Shown here piece after piece: positions 33,047 to 44,226 of a DNA stretch of 64,000 nucleotides. The first letter of the stretch is position 1; the number at the start of each line of letters is the position of its first letter. The position numbers and the translations under genes are program-made. The DNA lies in NCBI RefSeq assembly GCF_051020955.1, contig NC_135019.1, positions 21,953,375 through 22,017,374 on the forward strand, written 5' to 3'. Under the pieces are notes generated by a model. That model was not told where the DNA came from. It ran no database searches and saw only the letters and a program-made list of their open reading frames with translations. Source of the DNA: Megalopta genalis. Its lineage: Eukaryota > Arthropoda > Insecta > Hymenoptera > Halictidae.

Positions 33047-33300
33047 TAAAGGCGGGTGTCCATCTGGGAGTAAAACTGTCGCGAGTTGTTCTCAGGAGCA
33101 CTTTTCACAAATGGACTGTATCGTAGAACTCTCCGCTAGCGGTCATGATACCACTTGCTCTCAAGGAGATACGCTATTGGAGAGCTACTCTCAGAATACA
33201 ATGTTGGTTCGAATTTGGAGAGTAGTTCTGCGCGAATTGCACAGCCATCAAGTTGCTTTATCGAGATTTACTGTTTGCAATTTGAAGTTGTACGTGTAGC
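33047..33300 (+). repeat. partial copy of the 40998-41353 MITE
   Basis: TTAAAGGCGGGTGTCCATCT, followed by GGGAGTAAAACTGTCGCGAG, resembles the ends of the MITE at 40998-41353. The opposite end was not found. The frame at 32985-33299 through it is not a gene. Confidence 0.5.
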
Positions 33301-36267
33301 AGAAAAGATGTAGAAAATACATTGTTCAAATCTGAGTCGTAGGCTCAGTTTAACAAAGTTTTAAAATACATATCTTATATTTTTTTCTGATTCAACTCAG
33401 TTGTAATGTTTGCAGAAATTTATTTAAACATTTTCTAGTAAATTAGTTTCAACACCTTAAGAAATTAAGTTAATTTAATGTAATTAGAAACAAATTAATC
33501 TATTTTGAGAGGTATCCATTGTTTTCACAGTAGATTCTATTTTGACATAATGCTCCTACGGTGGAAGACGACTTCTGACACTCGGGAAATATAGGGTCAT
33601 AAGTGGAGACCTTAAAGTGTGGTGCATCATTACTTGTAGGGTACCGTTTGTACTCAAAATCCTGGTAACCAGATGTGCGGAAGTTTATGCCGAATTTTCT
33701 GATTTTTATTATGAGCCTTTATATACAATTGGTCCCATTAACCCTCGTAGTACGATTACTCGCTGAATGGTAATCTAAACAAATTCAAGTTCTAATAAAA
33801 TTATTCCGTTTTAAAAGGTGCCCCAATATTAATTTGACCGACTTCATATCCTAAAGAAATTTATGAATGAAAATGTAACTATTGAATACAATAGCTAAAT
33901 AACGATGTTTTAAAATCAATTTATCACCAATAACAATTCATTTACAATTGATGCAAATTAAACAATAACTAATTCTTAATTAGTTAACAACAGTTTAACA
34001 AGAAATTAGCGACCAATTTAAAATTAATTCTTAGGTTTCATATATAAGAATATATGTCCTCATTAACACGAAACAGGTAGTAAAATTATATAGTTACAAA
34101 ATACAAATATTACATGTAGGAGAATAAATATTCAATGTACAATATAAATGGATTTTGATGAATCTTATTTCCGGTACTATACACTTTCCTACGAAATTCC
34201 TATAACGAACATTACAAAAATCACTCTAACTACTCCAACAGCACTTAATGGCAGTTCATTCGTTTCGCATTTTAAAGTTAAGACTTCACCCTATACAATG
34301 ACACCAATGACATTACTGAATTCTACTAAATTTTTATACAAAATCGGGAATGAAAATAAAAATATTAAATCACATATTATATAGAATTCAAATACATGCC
34401 TAATCGAAGAAAATAAGAGTACTGCGAATAACAATTTAATATTTCAATCATTTTAGGATGTGCGTCTTTAACATCGTGTAGCAGCGTGAATGATTAATAA
34501 AAATGAATAAAAATTGTCCGAATCTCCTAAATCAATAAAAATTGAACTATATTTATTTGTGACAGATCTTACTTATATTAAAAGGCACATTACAAAAGAA
34601 ATAAATTCTTTTATAAATGCAAGTAAATAAAAATGTAGGTAATAATAAGAACTATATTCTGCTACTAATATTTTAGAGCATCATTGGTCAAAATTAAAAT
34701 TTTTTACCTCGTATCGAACACAGTGTGATGTGGCGGTTACGTGGCTAGCTAAACAGCCACACTCAAAATTTAAAACCGGTTCGAATTCTGAGAGTAGCTC
34801 GTCGCGGCACACAGTGGTTTGGTTTGCAGAATTCAGTGACTAGAGTTATTCTAACTTTTGAACCATTAGAGGTATTGCAATGAAATTTTCACTAAAAATA
34901 ATTAAAAAATAGTAATTTTTAACTATTGATAATTAAATATTTTTTGTGTTTGTTAAACAATAAATTTCAATACATGTTTATTATTATTTTCGATTTAAAA
35001 AAATTATTTAAATGTAATTATACAAACTATTTTTCACTTTCTAACTATGTATTTTATATTTATATTTCATACATGTAACGTTTTATAGAATATGTTTTAT
35101 GGAATACCAGCGGCCGAGCGCCCCAGGGAGCGACGCTGTTTGTAAAAAGAAGCCGATCTAATATATCCTGGTTTGTGAATAATCTCAAACTTATGACGAC
35201 CAAGGGTTACTATTTTATTATACAACCGTTTACTATTCCTCTTAAAGAATCTATCCTTCCTTGAAGAATGGATTCCTTGAGGCTTTAAAGATATCGAACA
35301 CATAGAAAATCATGCGGGTCCGAACTAGCTAATTATTTTGTTACTGACATGTTTCGGCAACTTCGCCTCCGATAAATGGACAACACGTGCGACAGACCAA
35401 GGAGAGCGACTCGTGTGAAAGACTTGCAGATGGATACCCGCGTTTCTAGTTCTCGATCTTGTCCTCGTTTCCGTCTTCGTTTACGTTTTCGTCTTCGTCT
35501 TCATGTCTTCGTTCTCGTCATCGGCTGTGATATCGTAATTTTCGCAAATGACAGTACATCCAACGATTCTTTTAGAAATGGTTTTATCTTTTTATGTGTA
35601 GTTGTTCCGATACTTGTGAGTATTGAGTCGGACGTTAATATGAGTCTATTCGGAATGTCCTCGTTGCACGCTTTCCTAGAACATTTTCTGGTACATCTTC
35701 GCGATACACACGAAAATGTTTATTTCTTGTTCCAGCTGACTCTTTAAATAGGTGTCTCATTGGTAGAATTGCATTTTTAATAACCATTGTGCCGTGGAAT
35801 AATATTTTATGCACCGTAGGCGAATTCAGAGGCCATGGATATAATTGAATATATATAATTGTGCTATAACACTAGCATAGACTTTAAATTTTTGTAAATT
35901 AATTTTATGGCCACTTGGTAGTACCTCTAGTTGCACTCTGAGTTCATAAATTATATGCGCTTCAACGCCTGTTATTTCGGCAGCCATCAAATAATTGTTA
36001 AAAAACCTCCCACCGGTGTTTCCATCGTTGGAATTTCCATAGCTTTGTCTAAGTCGATAGCAAATGAAAGGTGATTTCATGAGTAGCTCGGAACGAAATC
36101 AGAGTCAGAAAATCTTTAAACTTTTAAGGCACGTCTAAAAAAAGGTTGGTATATTTTACTATCTAGGGAAACAAAAATTTTTTGGATCATGCAAACTTTT
36201 TGAAATTCGAATTTGGCTGTCTTTTTGGGTCAAATCGAGCACTGTGCGTCGATAGCGGAGAAACATA
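33301..36267. other. AT-rich intergenic region
   Basis: No supported gene. A 78-codon frame at 34148-34384 and a 68-codon frame on the minus strand at 35303-35097 are unrecognised and likely chance. Positions 35455-35525 are a degenerate TTCGTC/TTCGTT simple repeat. A GGTTCGAATTC string at 34788 resembles a polymerase III B box but no tRNA folds around it. Confidence 0.5.
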
Positions 36268-36529
36268 CATTGAATCAAAAAAGTCTCCGTACACTGTACA
36301 AGAATTTATTTGAAGTTGCACAATTTTTGAAAAAAATAGTAATAAATAAATAATATTTATGTTATGTTGATAAATATGACATTCATTAACAGTACAACAA
36401 AAAACGATGTTACATTTATATGTTAGCAAAAAACAAAAGAAAAATTCAAACTTAAGGAAAATATGGTCGTCTTCGTACATGTAGCATTATTATTAAGAAT
36501 TTGTTATCTAGCGGTTAGTTGAGTCACCT

Positions 36530-37276
36530 TTCAATTTTATAATTTTTTGTATCCTCTTTGGCATTGTTTAAACTAATTTTTGCGTTGTTCTTAATTGTAT
36601 ATTTTCCCATTAATGATAATATTTCCCATAAGTCTTCCTTGTTTTTAATCGTATGTTTTTTCATATTCCTTTTTATTTCGCCCCACAAATGTTCAATTGC
36701 ATTCATATTGGGAGACTGTGGGGATGTATGCAGCTATTTCGGAACTACAATACTCGTTGCTTCAGAGCCTTGTGGTTATCCTGCTGGAAGATAAACGACA
36801 GAAGATGTAATTTTCTGGCACTTTCTTTTAAATTTTTTTTTCGAGATATTCGATTAAATATTCTGATCTATAATACCGTCAATGAAAACTAAATTTCCAA
36901 CCCCTTTTGGTTTCCATCTGTTCATTTGGTTTTCTCCATACTTTAACATTTCCATTCGAAATAAAAATAATAAATTTATATTCACACATAGAATACGTTA
37001 TCCCAAAGCTTTGATCCTTAATAACGTGTGCATTTACAAAAATTTCTTTTATTAATTGTACTTACGAAAAGATTTCCCCTGGCTGTATCCAGCTTTTCTT
37101 ATAACATTTCGAATTGTTTCAGGCACTGCTTTTATGTTATAGTGATTCTCTATCATACTTGTCAATTGTGGTGTACTCGTTCGTGCATCACAACGAATTG
37201 TTTGTAAGATTGCACGTTTGTGATTAGTATCTAATTTTTGTGATCGATCTGTACGTTGTAGATTTTTAGAATACAT
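36530..37276 (-). pseudogene. Tc1-like transposase relic
   Basis: The minus-strand frame 37276-37052 (LDTNHKRAILQTIRCDARTS...IRKAGYSQGKSF) is the paired-like HTH DNA-binding region of Tc1 transposases. The frame 36706-36524 begins MNAIEHLWGEIKRNMKKH, the block carrying the final catalytic Glu (PIENLWG in the family), and just before it SPN stands where SPD is usual. The central catalytic region (37050-36710) is frame-broken, with only traces of the Asp blocks. It lies inside TIRs at 36268 and 38150 and is inactive. Confidence 0.8.
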
Positions 37277-37548
37277 TTAGTTGTTTTATATTTCTCTAGA
37301 ATGTATTGTACCGAGGAATGTATTCTGTTTACTATTTGAACTATTTTTTTAATGGATAGTCCACCTTTTCTTGGTACTTGTTTAGAATACTAAGTGCTTA
37401 GAAACCTAAGATTATTATGACCGAACGTGACACCGTAGGTATTTTTTAAGCTCAAGGGTCCGTCTCGATAATTACGCTCATCTTCAGAGACGCACAAGAC
37501 AGCACAAGAAGCACGACAGACACGCTTCAGGACGGAACTTCCAAACAA

Positions 37549-37650
37549 GCTCTTGCCGGCCATTGTTGACGGCCATCTATCAAGGCTCTTGCCGGCCACT
37601 GTTCACGGCCACTTTCACGGCACCTGCAGGCTATCGTTGACGGCCATTTC
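37549..37650. repeat. 36-bp tandem repeat, three units
   Basis: Units begin at 37549, 37585 and 37621. The first two start GCTCTTGCCGGCCA and each unit contains a GTT(G/C)ACGGCCA segment; the third is diverged. It is GC-rich within an AT-rich Tc1 element. Confidence 0.8.
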
Positions 37651-38152
37651 AAAATACGAGCGTGAACTTGAACCAGCGATCTAACACCAGCTCGACACAT
37701 TGGTCCTTCGAGCCGAAGTCAAAAAATCGTGCGAAATAACGCCACGCTCGAAACAGTAGTATAATTAAATTGTAGGTCGCAAGTGATATTTTCATTTCGG
37801 AGAAATTATTTTTCGTAAACCTTTTTTATCTTTACTGATAACCAAGCAACTAAATTGTACATTACCCTACAGTACTTGCTTGAGAGTTGTTTGTAAATAT
37901 TCGGCTGAACCGTTAACGTAGCAGATTAAATTCTTCTCTGTGCGGAGTCTTTTTTTATCTCATTTCTGTTATATTTGTTATTCTTGTCAGCTTATTTGTT
38001 AACAAATAAGATGGATTTGCTCTAATAATAATTTATGTTATAGTTCTGAATATAATAACGCAAAAATTATTTATTTATTACTATTTTTTTCAAATTATGC
38101 AATTTCAAATAAATTCTTGTACAGTGTGCGGAAACTGTTTTGACTGACTGTA

Positions 38153-38565
38153 TATAACTATACAGGGTGTTCCAAAATTCTCGGGAAATGGAGGGTTCCT
38201 GAGATCATTTGAAGTAACTAATTCCTTAACGAAAATACAATCCGCGGCTTTGTTTACGAGTTATTAACGAAAAACAGTGACAAACGAGAAGCGAGCGCGC
38301 GAACTGCAAGGTGACGCGCGGTTTTGACAGTGAGGCGCGACGGCATTGGGCCGCGTTCGAAGCAAGTCACGGAGTGTGAACTTTCCGAATTCCCAGGTCG
38401 ATGGCCTTATCGAGGAAGGGATGCGGTTGGAGGGACCTCAGGTAGGAACGGTATGGAAAATACGGAGTTCACTTTCACAATGATGTCGCTAAACACTAAT
38501 CACTTAATGAATCCTCGACAATCAGGAAATGTCCGTTGTATTCCCCTCGAAGTCAGTGTTTGTTT
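38153..38565 (-). repeat. repeat family A, copy 3
   Basis: Begins TATACAGGGTGTTCCAAAAT eight bases after the Tc1 right end and follows copies 1 and 4 (AATCCGCGGCTTTGTTTACG). It degrades after about 38440. The block 38633-38940 after the microsatellite resembles 32380-32760 in the plus orientation, so copy 3 is rearranged. Confidence 0.6.
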
Positions 38566-38566
38566 G

Positions 38567-38568
<2 letters not shown>

Positions 38569-38616
<48 letters not shown>

Positions 38617-38630
38617 CGCGCGCGCGCGCG
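38569..38630. repeat. compound (TG)n(CG)n microsatellite
   Basis: About 22 TG units followed by CGTG and eight CG units, all alternating purine-pyrimidine. Confidence 0.95.
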
Positions 38631-39019
38631 ATTAGTAATGATATTCTTCACAATTCTTAAGCAAACATATTCTTCATGTTCTTTAACGCAATTTTTTTAT
38701 TAAATTAGCTTTGCAAATCAAAATATCTTTTGCGTAAGTTTGGCGGGCTTTTTTATTTAATAACTAAAACAACTGTCGCGGTTAAATTACTTACTATTTC
38801 GGCTCCGAAAAACTAGTAAATATTTTTCAGATATTCTAAAATAAAAGAGAGAGAGAGAGAGAGAGGGGGTAAGCAGTGTTTTTTTTTAAATATCACTATC
38901 ACGTAGTAAACAAAATTCAGAAAGTTCGTTCTGTGCGTTGCAATCCTGTTAGCGGTAGTACTGTGCGTTAGATTCACGTCAGTAGTACTGTGCGTTACAA
39001 TAAATATTGTCTGTAGTTA

Positions 39020-39185
39020 CTGTATAGTCAATTATTTGTGGAGGAATTTCATTCAGATCATCGTTCAAAATAAAAGCCGGTTTCAATTTATTTATTGAAA
39101 CCCTAACTTCCTTCCCATTGACTTTAATGAAGAACATTATGTCTCCGCGTTTAATCACCCGAAATCGACCCCAGGAAGAGAGAGT
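39020..39185 (-). pseudogene. retrotransposon integrase C-terminal fragment
   Basis: The minus-strand reading is SWGRFRVIKRGDIMFFIKVN followed by GKEVRVSINKLKPAF. This matches the C-terminal domain that ends Gypsy-group integrases (family wording RGDKTF..., VSIDRLKPA). About 50 codons are free of stops. No other part of that element is nearby, so it is an isolated fragment. Confidence 0.65.
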
Positions 39186-40108
39186 CTGTGCAACGAATTA
39201 AAAACTGTCCGCCGTCCTGGTTTACCAGGTTTTCTTTGTTCTCTGCCCTTTTATTTATGTTTATGTGTCCAATATAATTATAATTAATAATGTAACATAT
39301 ATATTTTTTATTACCTTCTTATTTTTTATTATTTTTTTATTTATTTTTATTTTTTTCGACTATTATATATTAAATGTGGCCGTTAATAAACAAACAACCC
39401 TCATTTAAGCTTGTTAAGTAAACAACTACGATACTTAGCGATTGTATTTTCCTTGGTAAGGAATGTGATGAGTTAGTAGGTTATATTGAATAGAACCGCA
39501 AGTTATCACACCTAATTTTAATTACATGTCATTAAGTACATTGCAATACATCGTTTAAAACAATACTCAAAACGGAGAAAACAGGTGAGGCATTGTATTG
39601 TTTTAATGGAACAAACCTTTATTTTTTGAAGATTCACTAAATCGATAGCCCATTAAGTAACTAAAATGCTTTTGTAAAAATATTTAAATAAATTATTATC
39701 ATAAAACATACCGCTACAACAAATAAGATGGTTTACTTTTTTATGCTTTCTTTATAAAGTACAAATAAACATCAAAGATAGTGTTTCGTTGCAAGTGCAG
39801 AACACTGGTTCATTTTCAGTTGACTTTGATATTAAAAATAAAGTACTTCACTTTTCAAATAGCAGCAAAACTATTCAGGATAGTATTATTTATTCGATCA
39901 TTTGTTTAAAATCGCACTAAATAACATATATTTCCAACATTGTGAAAATAGTGTTTTGTCCGTTCCTGAACTACTGTACTGTTTACGTCGTCGCGTCAGA
40001 TGGCATTGACTGTCATGTACCATGTACAATAAATTCTCTCCAATTGTCCTTCAGCTTGGAGATAAAAATGGACAACTTGGGAAGAGTTGATACAATACAA
40101 TTTCTGGC

Positions 40109-40258
40109 TCCTTATAATCTCTAGGTTTGATAACTATGGGTAGATTTCATTCTAAAATGTTTAAGTATTGTTCTTTACGCATGATGCCCTCTATTTTAAC
40201 GAAAAGGCCCACTTCTTTATACGTAAAACACCCCCAACGCATGATCGAACCACCTCAA
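40109..40258 (-). pseudogene. Tc1-like transposase fragment (catalytic core)
   Basis: The minus strand reads IMRWGCFTYKEVGLFVKIEG and then IMRKEQYLNILE, followed by a stop and NLPIVIKPRDYKEPEIVLYQ. The block WGCF.....G.LV.IEG..N...Y is characteristic of the Tc1 core between the first and second catalytic Asp. Only this part of the gene remains; the rest is lost on both sides. It comes from a Tc1 subfamily different from the elements at 36 and 44 kb. Confidence 0.75.
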
Positions 40259-40419
40259 TGTCATTATCTGCTTAACTTGCGATAAATTGATTGATTCTTC
40301 GGATCGATACCAATACCATGAAGTAATTTAAAAAATTAGAAAGAAATTTAAAAAATTCCTTTTGTAGATCGCGGTAACAAGAAAATTTGATCGAAATTAG
40401 CTGACATTGTTATGGGTCG

Positions 40420-40740
40420 CAACAAATTGCAATTTTATCACGATTTTTACCAAAAACTGGAAGTAGTCTGCAGTTTTTATATCTTTCAACGCCTGTAGCT
40501 TGACTCTGGATTAATCGATTTCGATCAAATTTTCAGCACGCATATAAGTTACCGAGATCTACGAAAGGAATTTTTTTTAATTTTTGTTATATGCTTAGAT
40601 AAAGAAGTTAAAAAACGAGATTTTTATTTATTTTTTGTCATCCTAAACAATAGCAAAATTAAAAAAAGACATTTTAATCATTATCTCGTAGACTAGTCCC
40701 TCTATCATCTAAATAAAATTCAAGTCACTTAGCAAGTGAC
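40420..40740. repeat. diverged direct repeat of 43390-43560
   Basis: Both segments contain GAAGTTRAAAAAC, ATCCTAAACAA/ATGCCAACAAATTGCAA, TTAGTCATT...CTAATTCCCCTATCATC-like strings in the same order. Agreement is patchy. They flank the piggyBac relic on both sides and may be remnants of its outer sequence or of a repeat it inserted near. Confidence 0.35.
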
Positions 40741-40997
40741 AAGTGATACAAATTCATTTCACTTACAACTGGTAGAGCTTCTAAAGCTGAATTCAATGAT
40801 ACCCGGTGTTGGGGCAGACGACTTATAGTTTTTGAGATAATTAATGTTAAAGTTGCTAATAAAAGGCCCGAAAGACACATTGGATTACGCAGCGTGGCAA
40901 CGCGCGGCGATGGAAGGGGGGGGGGGACTAACATATTGCGATCAGGTAGCCGGCCTTCTCGCGATGTGCGGGGCACTCCCACTTCGTGCCGTGCCTA

Positions 40998-41353
40998 AGG
41001 TGGGTGCCCATCTGAGAGTAAAACTCTCGACAGTTGCTCTACAGTTTCGTATATGGGGGACCCGCCAAGCGCCCCTTACCGTTCCCCACGTCTTCCCTAG
41101 CTGTATGCGGAGTCTCGAGGCTCGAGTCGTACTAGGGGCACTGTCAGATAATTACATACTCTCACAAAACGCGCGAATCGATTTCATACTATAAGAAAAG
41201 CTATCTGGCAGTGGCGCTAGTACGATTCTAGTCACGAAATTCCACAGCACAGCTAGGCAAGATGCAGACAGGAGTGAAAGACCTGGCGCTTCCCGCGTAT
41301 ACAAAACTATAGAGCAACTGTGGAAAGTTTTACTCTCAGATAGACACTCGCCT
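40998..41353. mobile_element. TA-flanked MITE of 356 bp
   Basis: The left end AGGTGGGTGCCCATCTGAGA and the reverse complement of the right end (AGGCGAGTGTCTATCTGAGA) match, and similarity continues for about 50 bp (GTAAAACT...CAGTTGCTCTA). TA flanks both ends (40996-40997 and 41354-41355). No protein. The TA target suggests mobilisation by a Tc1/mariner-type transposase. A partial relative lies at 33047. Confidence 0.75.
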
Positions 41354-41537
41354 TAACCCATTGCGATCGACAAATTTCTCTGATGGAAGTACCAGCTAAT
41401 CGGAGCAAATTTAGCTTTTCGGCATTATTTCTCCCTTAGTGATTTAAAGCAAATATATGGATATTAAAAAACACAGAATTCGTTGAAACTGATTTGTTGT
41501 CTTTAATAGTACTTATAATACATTAAAACATAAATTT

Positions 41538-43311
41538 CTAATTTCTGTAATTTTCCAAAGTGTGGTATTTTGCAAATCAATCGCCGATATGAAGTCCTGG
41601 CTTCCGAGTACAGGTATCACAGTACGTACGTGTTTCTCGTCTTTTTCCTGGAGTTTTCCTGTCGGAACATACTGCACAGTTTTTTTTTGGTTCCTGAACG
41701 AATTACATGAAGCTGATTATTTAATCTAATGTCTACGAATGATGTTGAAGGTTGCGCTGTAGATGATGTTTGGTGCCGGAAATTTCCAACTAACTCATCG
41801 ACTAAACGTTTCACAAAATTTAAGTGTGTTAGTGGCCTTTCTTTCTTCTGTTGGCTTATTATTTTATTCATTATGTATGCATTGATAACGCACATCTCCA
41901 TGCCCCAAAAAAATAATTTCCTCCATCATTTAAAGGATTGTCGAAGGAAGCAATACGATGCTGCACACTGGTCCGCGCGATCAACTGCTCTCATTTTTTT
42001 AGTATAATGTATAGCCACAATTGGTTTCAATAAATTTGTTGTGGCACCACCGCGTGTTTTCCTTGTCACCGATTCGAGGGATGCTGCATCGCTGGTGCTC
42101 AAGAACGTTACGATTCGTTTACTTTTCCATGCGAGGACTAATGTATTTTCCTTCTTATAAGCCACAGTCGATTTTGTTGAAAATTTCAGTTTCTTAATTG
42201 CAGCTGGCAAGTATTTACGAGTTGGCATTACTGTACCAGTTAAATGGACCTTTACTTTTAGAAGTTCATTGGCAAGCGGGATATTTGTAAAGTATCTATC
42301 AGTATACAACTGATAGCCCTCAGAATTTGGAATGTTGTCCAGAAGTTTTTTAACTAGGATCAATGGAATTCGAGAGCTAACCGGAAGTTCTGGTTTCTCT
42401 AAACCCTCAGTTGTCAAACTTCCATAGTAGGGCAAAATGGAGTATACATATCCGGTTTCCGCATCCGCCAATACGTAAATTCTTATACCCCATTTGGTTG
42501 GCTTTTTAAGATTATACGTTTTAAACGCAATTTTCCCTTTGAACTTGACGATTGACTCATTGACACAAATATTCTTACCAGGTATAAAATGTTCTGCAAA
42601 TTTCGTGTCGATATATTGCAAAAAGTTGTTTGCCTTTCCAATCCGGGTTCTCAAAAATGTATTAGAAGATGCATTGCCTTGTAGATGTAAAATCCGAAAA
42701 ATTTGACGGAATCGGTCTCTTCTGAATACCTCCGAATAGAAAGGAATTCTGCTGTTGCTCCTAGTTGTCCAATATTCCGATATACTTGCAAGTGGCATTG
42801 TTCCCATATTTAGAATTACACCGATGAAGGCCATAAATTCTTCACGTGTAACATCCACCCACGAATGCCAAATAGACTTTTTGGCCAACTGTATCTCACG
42901 TATCTTCATTTGTGCATATTCATTAGTGGTTTTTACTATTTGGTCTATCAATATATCGATGAAATATAATTTGAAAGAGTCTAATATTCTTATTATATCC
43001 TGAGATATTCGTGGTCCTACGATTCGCGGAGAAATTTTGAACGTGAAACTAAAAGGCAAATCGTCTTTTTCTGTTACGTCCTCCCATTCATCACTTTTAC
43101 TTGAGCCCTCTATTTGTTCTAAATGTTCTTCGACATCAGCTTCACTATTCTCCGTGTCACTGTCAATTCTTAATACATTCTGTCTCTTAAGAGGAACTAT
43201 GTAATCGTCACTACTGTCACTTTCACTGTTCATATTTTCATTATGTACTTCAAATTCTAATCCATCATCACTATTCTCATTATCTTGAGAATCATTCCTA
43301 AACTCCTCCAT
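41538..43311 (-). pseudogene. piggyBac transposase (DDE_Tnp_1_7 type), nearly full length
   Basis: The ATG at 43311 opens 461 uninterrupted codons. An acidic, serine-rich N-terminus (about 100 residues) is followed by the piggyBac core. The catalytic triad positions are CVNESIVKFKGK (about residue 251; the first Asp is Asn, codon 42559-42561), LYTDRYFTNIPLANELL (second Asp present) and MRAVDRADQ (third Asp present). A TGA replaces a Trp near 41925 and the same frame continues through VINAYIMNKI. A frameshift in an A run near 41670 leads to the cysteine-rich C-terminal region (CSDRKTPGKR, CDTC), where a TGA replaces a Cys, and LENYRN ends near 41538. Three lesions plus Asp-to-Asn make it dead; TIRs were not identified with confidence. 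Confidence 0.92.
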
Positions 43312-44226
43312 TTTTGGGAATTACACTGTTTAAATTTATAGAATACTTTATTGCTAAAATTGCATTTAAATTTTTAAAAATGCATTTTTTAGATTTTCAT
43401 TATAGGCTCAAATAAAAAAGTTGAAAAACATCAGTTTTTCATTCTTTTATCATGCCAACAAATTGCAATTTTTGAAAATAATGTTTTAGTCATTGTCTAA
43501 GTAAACTAATTCCCCTATCATCCCCCCAAAAAATTTAGACCGCTTGGCCTAATTATAAAAAAGTCATTCTGTTTTAAAAAGTATACGAATACTTTCTACA
43601 CTCACTATATCGGTTTCGGTTGTTCAGAACCTTTATTATATCGGTTCCATAACTGTTATTTTTCGATTCTTAGTTCCTATAGATTTCGGTTCTAATTCTA
43701 TTTCACGCAACATATACATTGTATTTCCTTTGGGGATTAGAAATATGGATTCTGATATATTTTGTGTTATTAACAAATTGCGACTAAGACCAAATGTAGT
43801 TTCTTTTGTTATAAATAGTTTCTTTTGTTAGAAGTAGCATAGATTTGTTACGAAACCATTTTGTTCTTTTCATTAGAGAGAACATCATATGGAAAGTAAA
43901 CGAACGTTCCCTTACATAAAAAAACTGTTCTTATTAGTGTCAATAAGTTAATATTACCATATATTTTAGCGTTATTAGTGTACATAGATTATTAGTATGG
44001 TAATACAATCTTCGTTAATTTACTAGCATAAGGGACTAATAGTGAACAAGTTGTATAAAATTTGAAATTTAAATAGTGATAAGATGAAACAAATTTACAA
44101 TAAGTCGTAACAAATGTGACGTTGTACAAAAATGTGACATTGTATAAAAATCTTTTGAGAAGTGTGAAGACAGTATGAAAATGCGGTGTGTTATTGGAAA
44201 GTGCTCTGCAACAATTTCTGCATGTA
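43312..44226. other. AT-rich flank of piggyBac relic
   Basis: Untranslated sequence upstream of the transposase followed by unassigned AT-rich DNA. No gene. The TTAA-CCC string expected at a piggyBac end occurs at 41354 on the other side but no counterpart was found here. Confidence 0.4.

Larger units (their letters stand above)
36268..38150 (-). mobile_element. Tc1-like element with TIRs and TA duplications
   Basis: The left end (CATTGAATCAAAAAAGTCTC and about 40 bp more) matches the reverse complement of the right end (CAGTCAGTCAAAACAGTTTC and following). Strong agreement continues through ACTGTACAAGAATTTATTTG. TA flanks both sides (36266-36267 and 38151-38152). The 1883-bp length exceeds a usual Tc1 (about 1.6 kb); the extra part lies around 37390-37950 and includes a 36-bp tandem repeat. 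Confidence 0.87.

Noticed and set aside
34735..34830. tRNA or SINE-like B box (GGTTCGAATTC)
   Set aside because: The T stem around it does not pair and no acceptor stem or A box is convincing; no second copy in the window.
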